Shown: piece by piece, positions 8,494-16,120 of the stretch
How positions within the stretch are numbered: the first letter of the stretch is position 1
How the letters are laid out: each line of letters begins with the position of its first letter
Assembly: GCA_019119555.1 (NCBI GenBank)
Contig: DWWU01000027.1
Location: 1-46,202, forward strand
DNA length: 46,202 bases
Origin: Candidatus Fusicatenibacter intestinigallinarum
Lineage (GTDB): Bacteria > Bacillota > Clostridia > Lachnospirales > Lachnospiraceae
Direction of reading: 5' to 3'
The notes under the pieces: model-generated
Database searches by the model: none
The model's input: only the letters and a program-made list of their open reading frames with translations
What the model was told of the DNA's origin: nothing
Program-made: the position numbers and the translations under genes

Positions 8494-9639
8494 CTACATT
8501 TGATATAGTTTCTCTTTTCTCTTCAGATAATGATAAAAATTATTGATAAATTCCCGGTCATTGTTGTTGCCGATCGGGTCCACATTCAGAGCCTCCCTGA
8601 TTTTATCCAGACGATACACCAGTGTGTTTTTATGCACATGCATCCGCTTGCTCGCCTCGTTCAGATTAAAATTGGCTTCCCGCAGCGCCTCCACAATTTC
8701 CTTAAAGCTCTCCAGAAATTTTTCGCCAAGATTTTTCTCAATCGTATAATAGGCCACCTGCAGTTCCGTCAGCGGAAGAATGGATGTAAAATACCGGCTG
8801 ATATCGTCATAGAAATAGCTGCTCTGTCCATGGGAAATATTCTGCTTCAGCCAGACGCAATGTTCATATCCCATCCGGTAATACTGAAAATTATTCTGAA
8901 AAGATCCCACAAAAACGGAAAAATGGCATTCCGCGCTGCGCATATAACGAAGCCCGTCGCTTAAAGCTTCTGCAACGATATATTTATAATTTTTCATCAG
9001 TTCCACCAGCGAACAGTCTGTGGATTTGTACAGCAGAATGTCTCCGTCTCTTGTTAAACATAACAAATCCTGCGTCGAATGTCTACTGCCGCTGCGAAAA
9101 ATATTCAGAACATGTTCACAGAAGTCAATATCATTATCAATATGAATCAGAATGGGAATCCGAATAATATCTTCCTTCATGTGCAGCTGGAGATTCAAAC
9201 GTTCCCAGTCCTCTTTCTGAAGGTCGTCTTTGTAGAGAATAATGTTCAGAAGCTGTTCTTTCAGATTTCTCCTCTGCATCTTCTCATATTTGAAAAGTTC
9301 ATATTCCAGCATGACTTCTACCGCCATCCGGATGATCAGAGCGATCGGCATGACTTCCTCCGGATCTCCGGTGACTCCGACGACGCCTTCTTTTTTCTTG
9401 TGATAATAAATCGCCATATTGACGCCTTTTTTTACACCAAACTGTGTATTTTCATTATCTACGCGGATGATATCCTTTTCCCCCTGGATAATCTGCAGTG
9501 CCACCTCATGAAAAGTACCGATCCTCGAAGTATTTTTGCTTGCGATGATTATACCTTTTTCGTCCATGATATTTACATTATATTCCGTATATTTTGTAAT
9601 TCTTTCAATCAGTCTTTTTGCTAACAATGCATCAATCAT
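8494..9639 (-). CDS. cdaR: CdaR-type sugar diacid regulator
   Basis: The 381-residue product has an N-terminal diacid-recognition domain (about residues 1-130, with IDALLAKRLIERI and GVVGVTGDPEEV). Its C-terminal PucR/CdaR-type helix-turn-helix is near residues 325-370 (FNLNEASKRMHVHKNTLVYRLDKI). CdaR in E. coli activates glucarate, galactarate and glycerate genes, including garR and garK. Here garR-like and glycerate kinase genes lie just upstream in the same operon, which supports the call. The start at 9639 has AGGAG 8 bases upstream; a TTG two codons earlier is less likely. A 132-bp mobile element separates it from the kinase gene. Its ligand is probably glycerate or a related sugar acid, by inference. 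Confidence 0.85.
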   Translation of the reverse strand: MIDALLAKRLIERITKYTEYNVNIMDEKGIIIASKNTSRIGTFHEVALQIIQGEKDIIRVDNENTQFGVKKGVNMAIYYHKKKEGVVGVTGDPEEVMPIALIIRMAVEVMLEYELFKYEKMQRRNLKEQLLNIILYKDDLQKEDWERLNLQLHMKEDIIRIPILIHIDNDIDFCEHVLNIFRSGSRHSTQDLLCLTRDGDILLYKSTDCSLVELMKNYKYIVAEALSDGLRYMRSAECHFSVFVGSFQNNFQYYRMGYEHCVWLKQNISHGQSSYFYDDISRYFTSILPLTELQVAYYTIEKNLGEKFLESFKEIVEALREANFNLNEASKRMHVHKNTLVYRLDKIREALNVDPIGNNNDREFINNFYHYLKRKEKLYQM

Positions 9640-9658
9640 GTTCAATACTCCTTATCTG

Positions 9659-9790
9659 CAACAGTTCAGCCAGCTGAACTGTTGCCGCATCCGGCCATTG
9701 AAAATCGCTTCGTGATGGACCGGATGCTCACAGGCTCTGCGTTTTCATACGGTCTGTGCAGTGAATGCACAGACCTGGCTGAATTGTTGC
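9659..9790 (-). mobile_element. 132-bp MITE-like element between glycerate kinase and cdaR
   Basis: This is a full copy of the long repeat. One end carries the palindrome (from CAACAGTTCAGCC) and the other a single inverted half (GGCTGAATTGTTGC), giving terminal inverted repeats. A perfect 10-bp hairpin lies inside (GGTCTGTGCA / TGCACAGACC, 9751-9775). Flanks read CTTATCTG (9651-9658) and CTTATTTG (9791-9798), a 7/8 target duplication. Removing it leaves the kinase stop codon directly before the cdaR ribosome binding site, as expected for an intact operon. No coding capacity. Confidence 0.8.
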
Positions 9791-9791
9791 C

Positions 9792-11012
9792 TTATTTGCA
9801 GAGCAGCACGGTTACATCGTTGACATTTGTTCCCGTCGCTCCTGTTATGATCAGACCGTCGACCTTTTTCAATGCATGGTAAGAATCATTGTCTGCTAAT
9901 ACCTGTTCAATATTAATCCCCAACGCTTCCAGCTGTCCGGCCGTATGTCCGTCAACCATTCCTCCTGCTGCATCTGTCGGTCCGTCTGTTCCGTCTGAAC
10001 CAAGAGAAAACAGTAAAACATTTTCCTTTCCTTTTAATTCCATAGCTGCGCTCAGGGCAATTTCCTGATTGCGCCCGCCCATCCCCTTTCCAGTCACTTT
10101 CACAACAGTTTCGCCTCCGGCAATCATCGCGAACGGACGGGGATATGTCCCCTCCGCCATAGAGGCCATCCATCTTCCCGCCTCGCGGGCTTCACAGTCC
10201 ATCGCAGTCGTCACAATATGGGGAATATATCCCAGTTCCCATGCATGTTCTGCCGCAGCCTTACATAGTTCCGTCACACTTCCGACCACATGATTTTCTA
10301 CAGAGACATTCCTGTACGAATCGCTTTTTTCCAGAACGCTCATGACCTTTCGGTCAAATCTGATCTGATACTTTTTCAGAATTTTTTCAACATCCTTCAC
10401 GGTCGACAAATCCGGATATGTAATGCCGGAAGCAATCATATCATTGTTATCACTGATAATATCAGATAAGATAATGGCATATGCCTTTTGTCCGCGCAAA
10501 TGGCCGGAAAGTTTTCCGCCCTTGATCGCAGACAGCTTTTTTCGGATAAGATTCATTTCCGTGATATCTGCTCCGCAGAACAGCAGCTTCCTGGTAACTG
10601 TCTGAATATCTTCCAGATCCAATCCATCCATAGGAAGCTCAACCAGGGACGATCCGCCTCCGGACAGCAAAAACAAAACAATATCTTTTTGTTCCAGGCT
10701 CTCAAGAATTTCTAACATTCTTTTGGCTCCGCGGATCGAGTTTTCATCCGGAGTCGGATGCCCTGCCTCAATGATCTCAAACATTTTAAGAGGTCCGCGG
10801 GAATGTCCGTACTTGGTCACAATCAGCCCCATTTTCACTTTATCGTTCAGAAATGCCGAAGCTGTCTGTGCCATTACCCAGGCCGCTTTCCCGATTGCTA
10901 TAATGTATATATTTCCATTCAGCTGCAGTTCATTCAGGGAATTTCTGACTGCCCGATCCGGCATGACATCAGCAATTGTCTGTTTTATGATTTTTCTTGC
11001 GTCTTCATGCAT
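9792..11012 (-). CDS. Glycerate 2-kinase (MOFRL/DUF4147 family)
   Basis: The 406-residue enzyme phosphorylates D-glycerate, typically at C2, to give 2-phosphoglycerate for lower glycolysis. Family features visible are IIAIGKAAWVMAQ near residue 40, LFLLSGGGSSLVELP near 110 and the C-terminal MOFRL region with GKGMGGRNQEIALS, GSDGTDGPTDAAGG and ITGATGTNVNDVTVLL. This is the class II family, unrelated to GarK. The start at 11012 follows AGGGGG; an upstream in-frame ATG at 11045 lacks a good site. The TAA stop lies inside the target duplication of the adjacent element. It completes the glycerate branch with garR and the hydroxyacid dehydrogenase next door. Confidence 0.92.
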   Translation of the reverse strand: MHEDARKIIKQTIADVMPDRAVRNSLNELQLNGNIYIIAIGKAAWVMAQTASAFLNDKVKMGLIVTKYGHSRGPLKMFEIIEAGHPTPDENSIRGAKRMLEILESLEQKDIVLFLLSGGGSSLVELPMDGLDLEDIQTVTRKLLFCGADITEMNLIRKKLSAIKGGKLSGHLRGQKAYAIILSDIISDNNDMIASGITYPDLSTVKDVEKILKKYQIRFDRKVMSVLEKSDSYRNVSVENHVVGSVTELCKAAAEHAWELGYIPHIVTTAMDCEAREAGRWMASMAEGTYPRPFAMIAGGETVVKVTGKGMGGRNQEIALSAAMELKGKENVLLFSLGSDGTDGPTDAAGGMVDGHTAGQLEALGINIEQVLADNDSYHALKKVDGLIITGATGTNVNDVTVLLCK

Positions 11013-11066
11013 ATTTCGTTCCCCCTCGCCTCTTTTCGACCGCAACTGTTACTTTTAATCCACTAT

Positions 11067-11951
11067 TTATTTTCGGACAGACACTCCGGTAATCTTTTCA
11101 TAATACCGGATCAGCGCAGAATGATCCTTCTGTCCCAGTCCATCACCGTGAAGCTGTTCAAACATTTCCAGTACCTGAACCGTCATCGGAAGCGCCATTC
11201 CCAGCTCATGCCCTGTCTCCACTGCATTATTCAGATCTTTGATATGGAGATCAATCTTAAATCCAGGCTTATCGTTTCCTTCAAGCATCATCGGAACTTT
11301 CGCATCCATGACTGTTGACCCTGCCAGGCCTCCCCGGATCGCCTGAAATACCAGTTCCGGATCCACTCCGGCTTTTTTTGCAAGCGTAAATGCTTCCGCA
11401 CAAGCCGCAATATTCATTGCAACTACAATCTGATTGGACAGCTTCGTCGTATTTCCTGCTCCGAGCGTCCCGCAATACACTGCACTGCTTCCCATACAGA
11501 GCAGCAGATCCCGGACCTTCTCATAAACCTCTCTCTTTCCGCCAACCATAATGGAAAGCGTTCCATCGATTGCCTTTGGCTCACCTCCGGAAACCGGCGC
11601 GTCCAGCATTTCTATCCCTTTTTCTTCAAGGGTTTCACCTATTTCCCTGGATGCCAGCGGCGCGATAGAACTCATATCGATGAGAATGCTACCTCGGGTC
11701 ATAGCCTCTGCAATTCCCTGTGGTCCAAGAACAACGTCTCTGACCTGGGGAGAATTGGGAAGCATTGTGATTACAATCTCCCTGCCCTTCGCCGCCTCCG
11801 CAGCGCTTTCCGCTCTCTGAGCGCCTGCCTCTTCCATTTGCTCCACATTGTCAGGCAGAAGGTCATAAACAACACATTCATATCCTTTGTTCATAAGATT
11901 TCTGCACATAGGTTTTCCCATAATGCCAAGTCCGATAAATCCAATTTTCAT
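11067..11951 (-). CDS. garR: 2-hydroxy-3-oxopropionate (tartronate semialdehyde) reductase, GarR-like
   Basis: This 294-residue beta-hydroxyacid dehydrogenase reduces tartronate semialdehyde to D-glycerate with NAD(P)H. The N-terminal Rossmann motif is GFIGLGIMG (4-12). The substrate loop DMSSIAP (92-98), DAPVSGGEPKA (117-127) and the family catalytic lysine in GNTTKLSNQ (K170) follow. Length is typical. The start at 11951 follows AGGAGG; the frame extends upstream but without a site. Family members also use 3-hydroxyisobutyrate or other beta-hydroxyacids, but the neighbouring glycerate kinase and CdaR-type regulator favour the GarR role. Confidence 0.88.
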   Translation of the reverse strand: MKIGFIGLGIMGKPMCRNLMNKGYECVVYDLLPDNVEQMEEAGAQRAESAAEAAKGREIVITMLPNSPQVRDVVLGPQGIAEAMTRGSILIDMSSIAPLASREIGETLEEKGIEMLDAPVSGGEPKAIDGTLSIMVGGKREVYEKVRDLLLCMGSSAVYCGTLGAGNTTKLSNQIVVAMNIAACAEAFTLAKKAGVDPELVFQAIRGGLAGSTVMDAKVPMMLEGNDKPGFKIDLHIKDLNNAVETGHELGMALPMTVQVLEMFEQLHGDGLGQKDHSALIRYYEKITGVSVRK

Positions 11952-11990
11952 CTGATGATCCTCCTGATTTTTCTTTTCTGCATATACCAA

Positions 11991-12950
11991 TTACACAACA
12001 TGAACCGGTTTTCCCTCAAGAAACGCTCTGATATTTTCCGCAGTCACCTCCATCAGGCGCTGTCTCGCCTCTTTTGGCGCCCACGCAATATGCGGCGTAA
12101 GAATCGTATTAGGCGCCTGCAGCAGCGGATTTTCTCTCTCAATGGGTTCTTTCGAGACGACATCCAGCGCTGCTCCTCCCAGCTTTCCTTCCCGTAACGC
12201 TTCCGCGACGTCTGCCTCCTGAAGCAGTCCTCCGCGGGCTGTATTAATCAGAAAAGCGCCGGTTTTCATCTGCCGGATTGTCTCCCGGCAGATCATTCCC
12301 TGATTTTCTGCGGTTAATGGACAGTGGAGTGTGAGCACATCCGACTCCCTGTAGATTTTTTCCAGTTCCGCACTCTGTATCTGTTCGCTGAGATCATGCT
12401 CCGGTATTTCATGGGCTGCGCAGACAAGAACTCTCATCCCGAAAGCGCTGGCCATCCGCGCCACGCTCCGGCCGATTCTTCCAAAGCCAATGATTCCCAG
12501 CGTCTTTCCCGCCAGTTCCACCAGGGGATACTCCCAATAGCAAAAATCCTGACAGGAAGTCCACCGTCCCTGATGTACGGAATCCGAATGTGCTCCCACA
12601 TGATGACAGAGTTCCAGGAGCAGCGCCATAGTAAACTGCGCCACGGATTCTGTTCCGTAAGCCGGCACATTGGAAACCGTAATTCCACGTTTCCTGGCCG
12701 CAGCGAGATCCACAACATTGTAACCCGTGGCCAGCACACTGATGAATTTCAGAGCCGGATTCTCTTCCATGTCCTTTCCGGAAATCACCGTTTTGTTTGT
12801 CAGTACAATTTCCGCATCCTTCATCCGCTCAGCAGTCAGATGTTCCGGCGTCCGGTCATAAATGGCCAGCTCTCCATATGCTTTCAGCACATCCCAGCTG
12901 AGATCCCCCGGATTTTCCGTATATCCGTCCAATACAACAATTTTCCTCAT
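11991..12950 (-). CDS. D-2-hydroxyacid dehydrogenase, probable glycerate dehydrogenase/hydroxypyruvate reductase
   Basis: This 319-residue NAD(P)-dependent enzyme has the dinucleotide motif GIIGFGRIG (152-160). The family catalytic triad appears as R239 in NTARGG, E268 in SKEPI and H287 in LTPHIAW. In this setting it probably reduces hydroxypyruvate to D-glycerate, which the downstream kinase phosphorylates. Start 12950 (MRKIVVLDG) is preceded by AGGACTGA and lies 2 bp before the end of the isomerase gene, so translation is coupled. Substrates such as phosphoglycerate or glyoxylate cannot be excluded. Confidence 0.85.
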   Translation of the reverse strand: MRKIVVLDGYTENPGDLSWDVLKAYGELAIYDRTPEHLTAERMKDAEIVLTNKTVISGKDMEENPALKFISVLATGYNVVDLAAARKRGITVSNVPAYGTESVAQFTMALLLELCHHVGAHSDSVHQGRWTSCQDFCYWEYPLVELAGKTLGIIGFGRIGRSVARMASAFGMRVLVCAAHEIPEHDLSEQIQSAELEKIYRESDVLTLHCPLTAENQGMICRETIRQMKTGAFLINTARGGLLQEADVAEALREGKLGGAALDVVSKEPIERENPLLQAPNTILTPHIAWAPKEARQRLMEVTAENIRAFLEGKPVHVV

Positions 12951-12952
12951 GT

Positions 12953-13870
12953 TCAGTCCTCCAGCATAGCCCATGCACGGTTAATGACACGTTTCGTATT
13001 TGCAAGAATAATATCCGCGTCCTCGCCCGGACGGGGAGAAACCTCCAGCGATAATCCCATCGGCTCTTCTTTTCTGAAAAATCCCTCGGCTTTTAACACC
13101 CGGAAGAAATCAAGCAGTTCCTCCGTATCATTCGCGCTGTCCGGATACCCGAAACGAGGATGTTTATCCCCATAGCCGTCACATCCCTGTTTCGCAACCG
13201 CATTCCCGATATGAAGATGACAGATATAAGGGCGCAAAGTCTGGATGACGAACCGGCTGGTTTCATACGTAATGGGGAAATGAGAAAGGTCCGCCAAAAG
13301 GCCAAAATTCCGGCAGCATGTTCTGACGTCAGCAGCAAACCTTGCGGCCAGCGGTGCCGGTCCGATCAGCGCGGCTTTGTCACAGTCGTAATCAAAAACT
13401 TCCAGATTTACATGAATTCCTTTCGTTTTCGCGTATTCACATACATGAATCGTTGTTTTCAGGAGCTGCCGATAAGCTTCCTCCTTCGTTTCCTCCTCCC
13501 ATTTTCCGGCGAGAAACGCCAGAGATCCGGCGCCAAGATATGCGGCCTCATCCACTCCATCCAACAGCAGTTTCTCTGCTTTCCGGCGCTCTTCCTCCTG
13601 AATCGCATTTGGATTCAGACCGGTCTGAAGAAGACCGGGCTGTGCTCCAAAGCATATTTTCATATGCGACTGTCCCAGCAGACCGCGGACCTTTTCCCGC
13701 ATTCCATCTTCCGGAATATGCGTCAGCTCAATACAGTCAAAATAATCATCCCGAAGGACTTTCAGGAGCGAATCCTCATATCCTCCAAACGCAGATCCAT
13801 ACATGGACGGAGGGTAACTCATCCATAAAATCGTTCCAACTTTAAAATAAGTCTGTATCCTTTCCTTCAT
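12953..13870 (-). CDS. TIM-barrel sugar isomerase/epimerase-like protein
   Basis: This 305-residue protein belongs to the xylose isomerase-like TIM-barrel superfamily. Candidate metal ligands sit at strand ends in LEVFDYD, LLADLSHFP, CHLHIGN and LSLEVSP, the Glu-Asp-His-Glu set used by hydroxypyruvate isomerase, tagatose epimerase and related enzymes. It is somewhat longer than hydroxypyruvate isomerase (about 260). It is the first metabolic gene after the three glycosidase-like genes and sits before the hydroxyacid dehydrogenase. Interconversion of hydroxypyruvate and tartronate semialdehyde, or isomerisation of a released sugar, both fit. The start has AGGAG 7 bases upstream. Specific substrate unknown. 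Confidence 0.75.
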   Translation of the reverse strand: MKERIQTYFKVGTILWMSYPPSMYGSAFGGYEDSLLKVLRDDYFDCIELTHIPEDGMREKVRGLLGQSHMKICFGAQPGLLQTGLNPNAIQEEERRKAEKLLLDGVDEAAYLGAGSLAFLAGKWEEETKEEAYRQLLKTTIHVCEYAKTKGIHVNLEVFDYDCDKAALIGPAPLAARFAADVRTCCRNFGLLADLSHFPITYETSRFVIQTLRPYICHLHIGNAVAKQGCDGYGDKHPRFGYPDSANDTEELLDFFRVLKAEGFFRKEEPMGLSLEVSPRPGEDADIILANTKRVINRAWAMLED

Positions 13871-13886
13871 CGCTGTCTCCTTTCCC

Positions 13887-14004
13887 GTAACAGTCCAGCC
13901 ATGCAGAACTGTTACCTTTTCTCCTGTAATCTCATGAATGCCCGCAGGCGCTATGCTTTCCTACGGTCTGTGCAGCGAATGCAAAGACCTGGCCGAACTG
14001 CAAC
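13887..14004 (-). mobile_element. Degenerate copy of the MITE-like element
   Basis: It starts with the palindrome (GTAACAGTCCAGCC, 13887-13900, to GTTAC at 13915), has a diverged middle, then matches the other long copies again: CTATGCTTTCCTACGGTCTG, the hairpin arm, and GGCCGAACTGCAAC at the far end. It is shorter than the 132-bp copies, and no target duplication is visible, so it is probably older. It covers the last codons and stop of the adjacent glycosidase gene and lies 16 bp before the isomerase start. Confidence 0.7.
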
Positions 14005-16120
14005 AATCCATTCTGACAATCAGCATTTCATGCTCCTGCAGACGGGGGATCACAATTTCCGTCTCTCCTTCTCTCTCCTCATATTCGTAGGCTCTGTCCC
14101 GGACATTCCCGTAAACGGATGTGATCTTTCCGTCCACACAGAGTTTTACTCTGACAGATTCTATGGGAAGATTCTCTTCCAGGGTTCCCGGAGGCACCCG
14201 TGTTCCCGCAAGATTTACAAGATGAATCACATAGTCTTTCCCTTTCCGGTAAATGCTGGCATCTACATGTGCAGGCGCTTCCACACACATACGGCATGGT
14301 TTTCCCAGTGCCCACCGGATACTGCCCTCCAGCACTCTCCGGTGATCAGAAATATGATTCCGTCCATAGCATCTGTCCAGATCTGCCGCCAGATACACCA
14401 CCCTGGCTCCGCTTTTTATCGTCCCTGCATAAATCCCGGGAAGCGCTCCCTCCTCACGGATCCAGGAAAACTCCGGCGGATAAATCGGAAACGCAGGCAC
14501 AAAGAAGCCTTCCGGCCGCAGGCATCCGTCCGACTCTGCCACGCGCACCTTTCCGCCAAAAGGAATCAAATCCGTTCCGTTTACCTTCTCCCAGAGCGGA
14601 TGAGCATTTTGGGGCGTCCTCAGATAACTGTGCGCGCCGTCAAACAGCCAGTTTTCATCTTTCTGCGCAGTCAGTCCCTGTTCACACTGTTTTGCAGAAA
14701 GGCCAAGCATGTCAAAAATTCTGCTGCGGCCTCTCCACTCCCCTTCTTCGTCACAGAGCGAAGTATCTCCTGACAAAATCAGTCCTTTGCCCTGCTTCAG
14801 CCAGTCCAGTACCATCTGTTCCTGTCCGGGAGTGAGAATCGCAACATTGGGCAGTATCAGAAGGTTCAGACGATCCGCATACTTTTCCAGATCGTCTGCA
14901 TGAACCGGCCAGAACGGAAGCCCCGATTCCGAAAGCGCACGGGTCATCCCGAGCCACGGATATTCGCACGCTTCTTTTCCATGGTCTCTTCCGTAATAGG
15001 TAATCGTTTCCTGATTCCACAAAACTCCTATTTCCGCCGCATTTTCCCTCTCATTCAGCCATGTTTCATTCTTTTTGACCCATCGGAAAAGATCCGGCGT
15101 AAGTTCCATCCTGCGCCTGTCGTAGACCTGTCCGCCGACAAAATGAAACCACGGTGAAATTCCTCCGCTCACCCCACACAGCATCCATTTTCGTACCTCC
15201 GGCGCTTCCCCTCCGGACAGCCGGAAGGTTCTGCCTCCCTTGTAGTAGTGGGCCATGCTCTCGGCCACAAGGATATGCTCGTCCGACGCGGATTTCAGGA
15301 GCATTCCATTCCATGTATTCTGCTCAAAGCCTCCGCCTTCATCCCGGGACTGATGATCACAGAAAATAAAAGGGGCATCTTCTGTCAGTCGTTTCAGGTC
15401 GTAAAACCTCCCGCCTGTCCGGAACGGGTTTGCATTGACCATGCCGAACCACCGGCAGTCCTCTCCGCCATACTGCTGCGTCACACGATTAAAATATTTC
15501 CAGTTTTTCCGCCGAATTTCATAATTCCACCGGATCCATTTCCGGTAGACAGGGTTTCTCCAGTCCACCTGTTCCGGCAATTCTTCCTGATAAGCCTCCC
15601 GAAACTGTCTGCGGCAGTTCTCACAGTAGCAAATTGTCCCTTCTCCCGGTCCGGCCCAGCTGTTGTCCGCAAAGCCTTCCGGATGATACCGCTCAATGAC
15701 CTCCCGAAAGATCTCCGGTATAAACTGTTGATAATATCCTCCATTCACACATGCCACATATCTTCCCTGGGATAAAATCGGATGCTGGTCTTTGTCACGG
15801 CAGTACCATTCCGGATGGAGCCGATACAGTTCCTCGCCGGTACAGTTGATATCCATCCTGGCAACCACTGCCAGTCCTGCTCTGCGCGCCGCCTTCACCC
15901 AGATTCCAAAATAATCCTTATCGCCCAATGTTCTGGCTTTATACTGATAAGGAAAACGGCTCTGATAATAACTGACAATCCCTCCGCAGTTAATGATCAC
16001 ACCTTCCACCCGTGTTTTCCCCCAATAGTCTTCCCACACAGCAAGATCACATTTTTCAGGGTCATCCTCCGTCAGATTCACCTGACCCCACAGATGAACG
16101 CTCTGATACCAGGGTTTCAT
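13961..16120 (-). CDS. GHL6-like glycoside hydrolase, paralog 1
   Basis: This 719-residue cytoplasmic protein has an N-terminal TIM-barrel-like domain of the 'hypothetical glycosyl hydrolase 6' type, followed by a beta-galactosidase trimerisation-like (flavodoxin-like) domain around 390-500. Shared motifs with its two neighbours are ARMD (87-90), HPEW (102-105), CVNGGY (124-129) and CYCENCR (164-170). Where the others have DGVFFN it has GFADNSW. Its ATG overlaps the stop of paralog 2 by 4 bp. The last 12 residues (SSARSLHSLHRP) and the TAG stop are encoded by the mobile element at 13887-14004, so the native C-terminus was replaced. Substrate unknown. Confidence 0.75.
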   Translation of the reverse strand: MKPWYQSVHLWGQVNLTEDDPEKCDLAVWEDYWGKTRVEGVIINCGGIVSYYQSRFPYQYKARTLGDKDYFGIWVKAARRAGLAVVARMDINCTGEELYRLHPEWYCRDKDQHPILSQGRYVACVNGGYYQQFIPEIFREVIERYHPEGFADNSWAGPGEGTICYCENCRRQFREAYQEELPEQVDWRNPVYRKWIRWNYEIRRKNWKYFNRVTQQYGGEDCRWFGMVNANPFRTGGRFYDLKRLTEDAPFIFCDHQSRDEGGGFEQNTWNGMLLKSASDEHILVAESMAHYYKGGRTFRLSGGEAPEVRKWMLCGVSGGISPWFHFVGGQVYDRRRMELTPDLFRWVKKNETWLNERENAAEIGVLWNQETITYYGRDHGKEACEYPWLGMTRALSESGLPFWPVHADDLEKYADRLNLLILPNVAILTPGQEQMVLDWLKQGKGLILSGDTSLCDEEGEWRGRSRIFDMLGLSAKQCEQGLTAQKDENWLFDGAHSYLRTPQNAHPLWEKVNGTDLIPFGGKVRVAESDGCLRPEGFFVPAFPIYPPEFSWIREEGALPGIYAGTIKSGARVVYLAADLDRCYGRNHISDHRRVLEGSIRWALGKPCRMCVEAPAHVDASIYRKGKDYVIHLVNLAGTRVPPGTLEENLPIESVRVKLCVDGKITSVYGNVRDRAYEYEEREGETEIVIPRLQEHEMLIVRMDCCSSARSLHSLHRP

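Noticed and set aside
13879..14012. Target duplication around the third long element
   Set aside because: Bases on the two sides do not match in any register tried by eye, so transposition is not shown for this copy.
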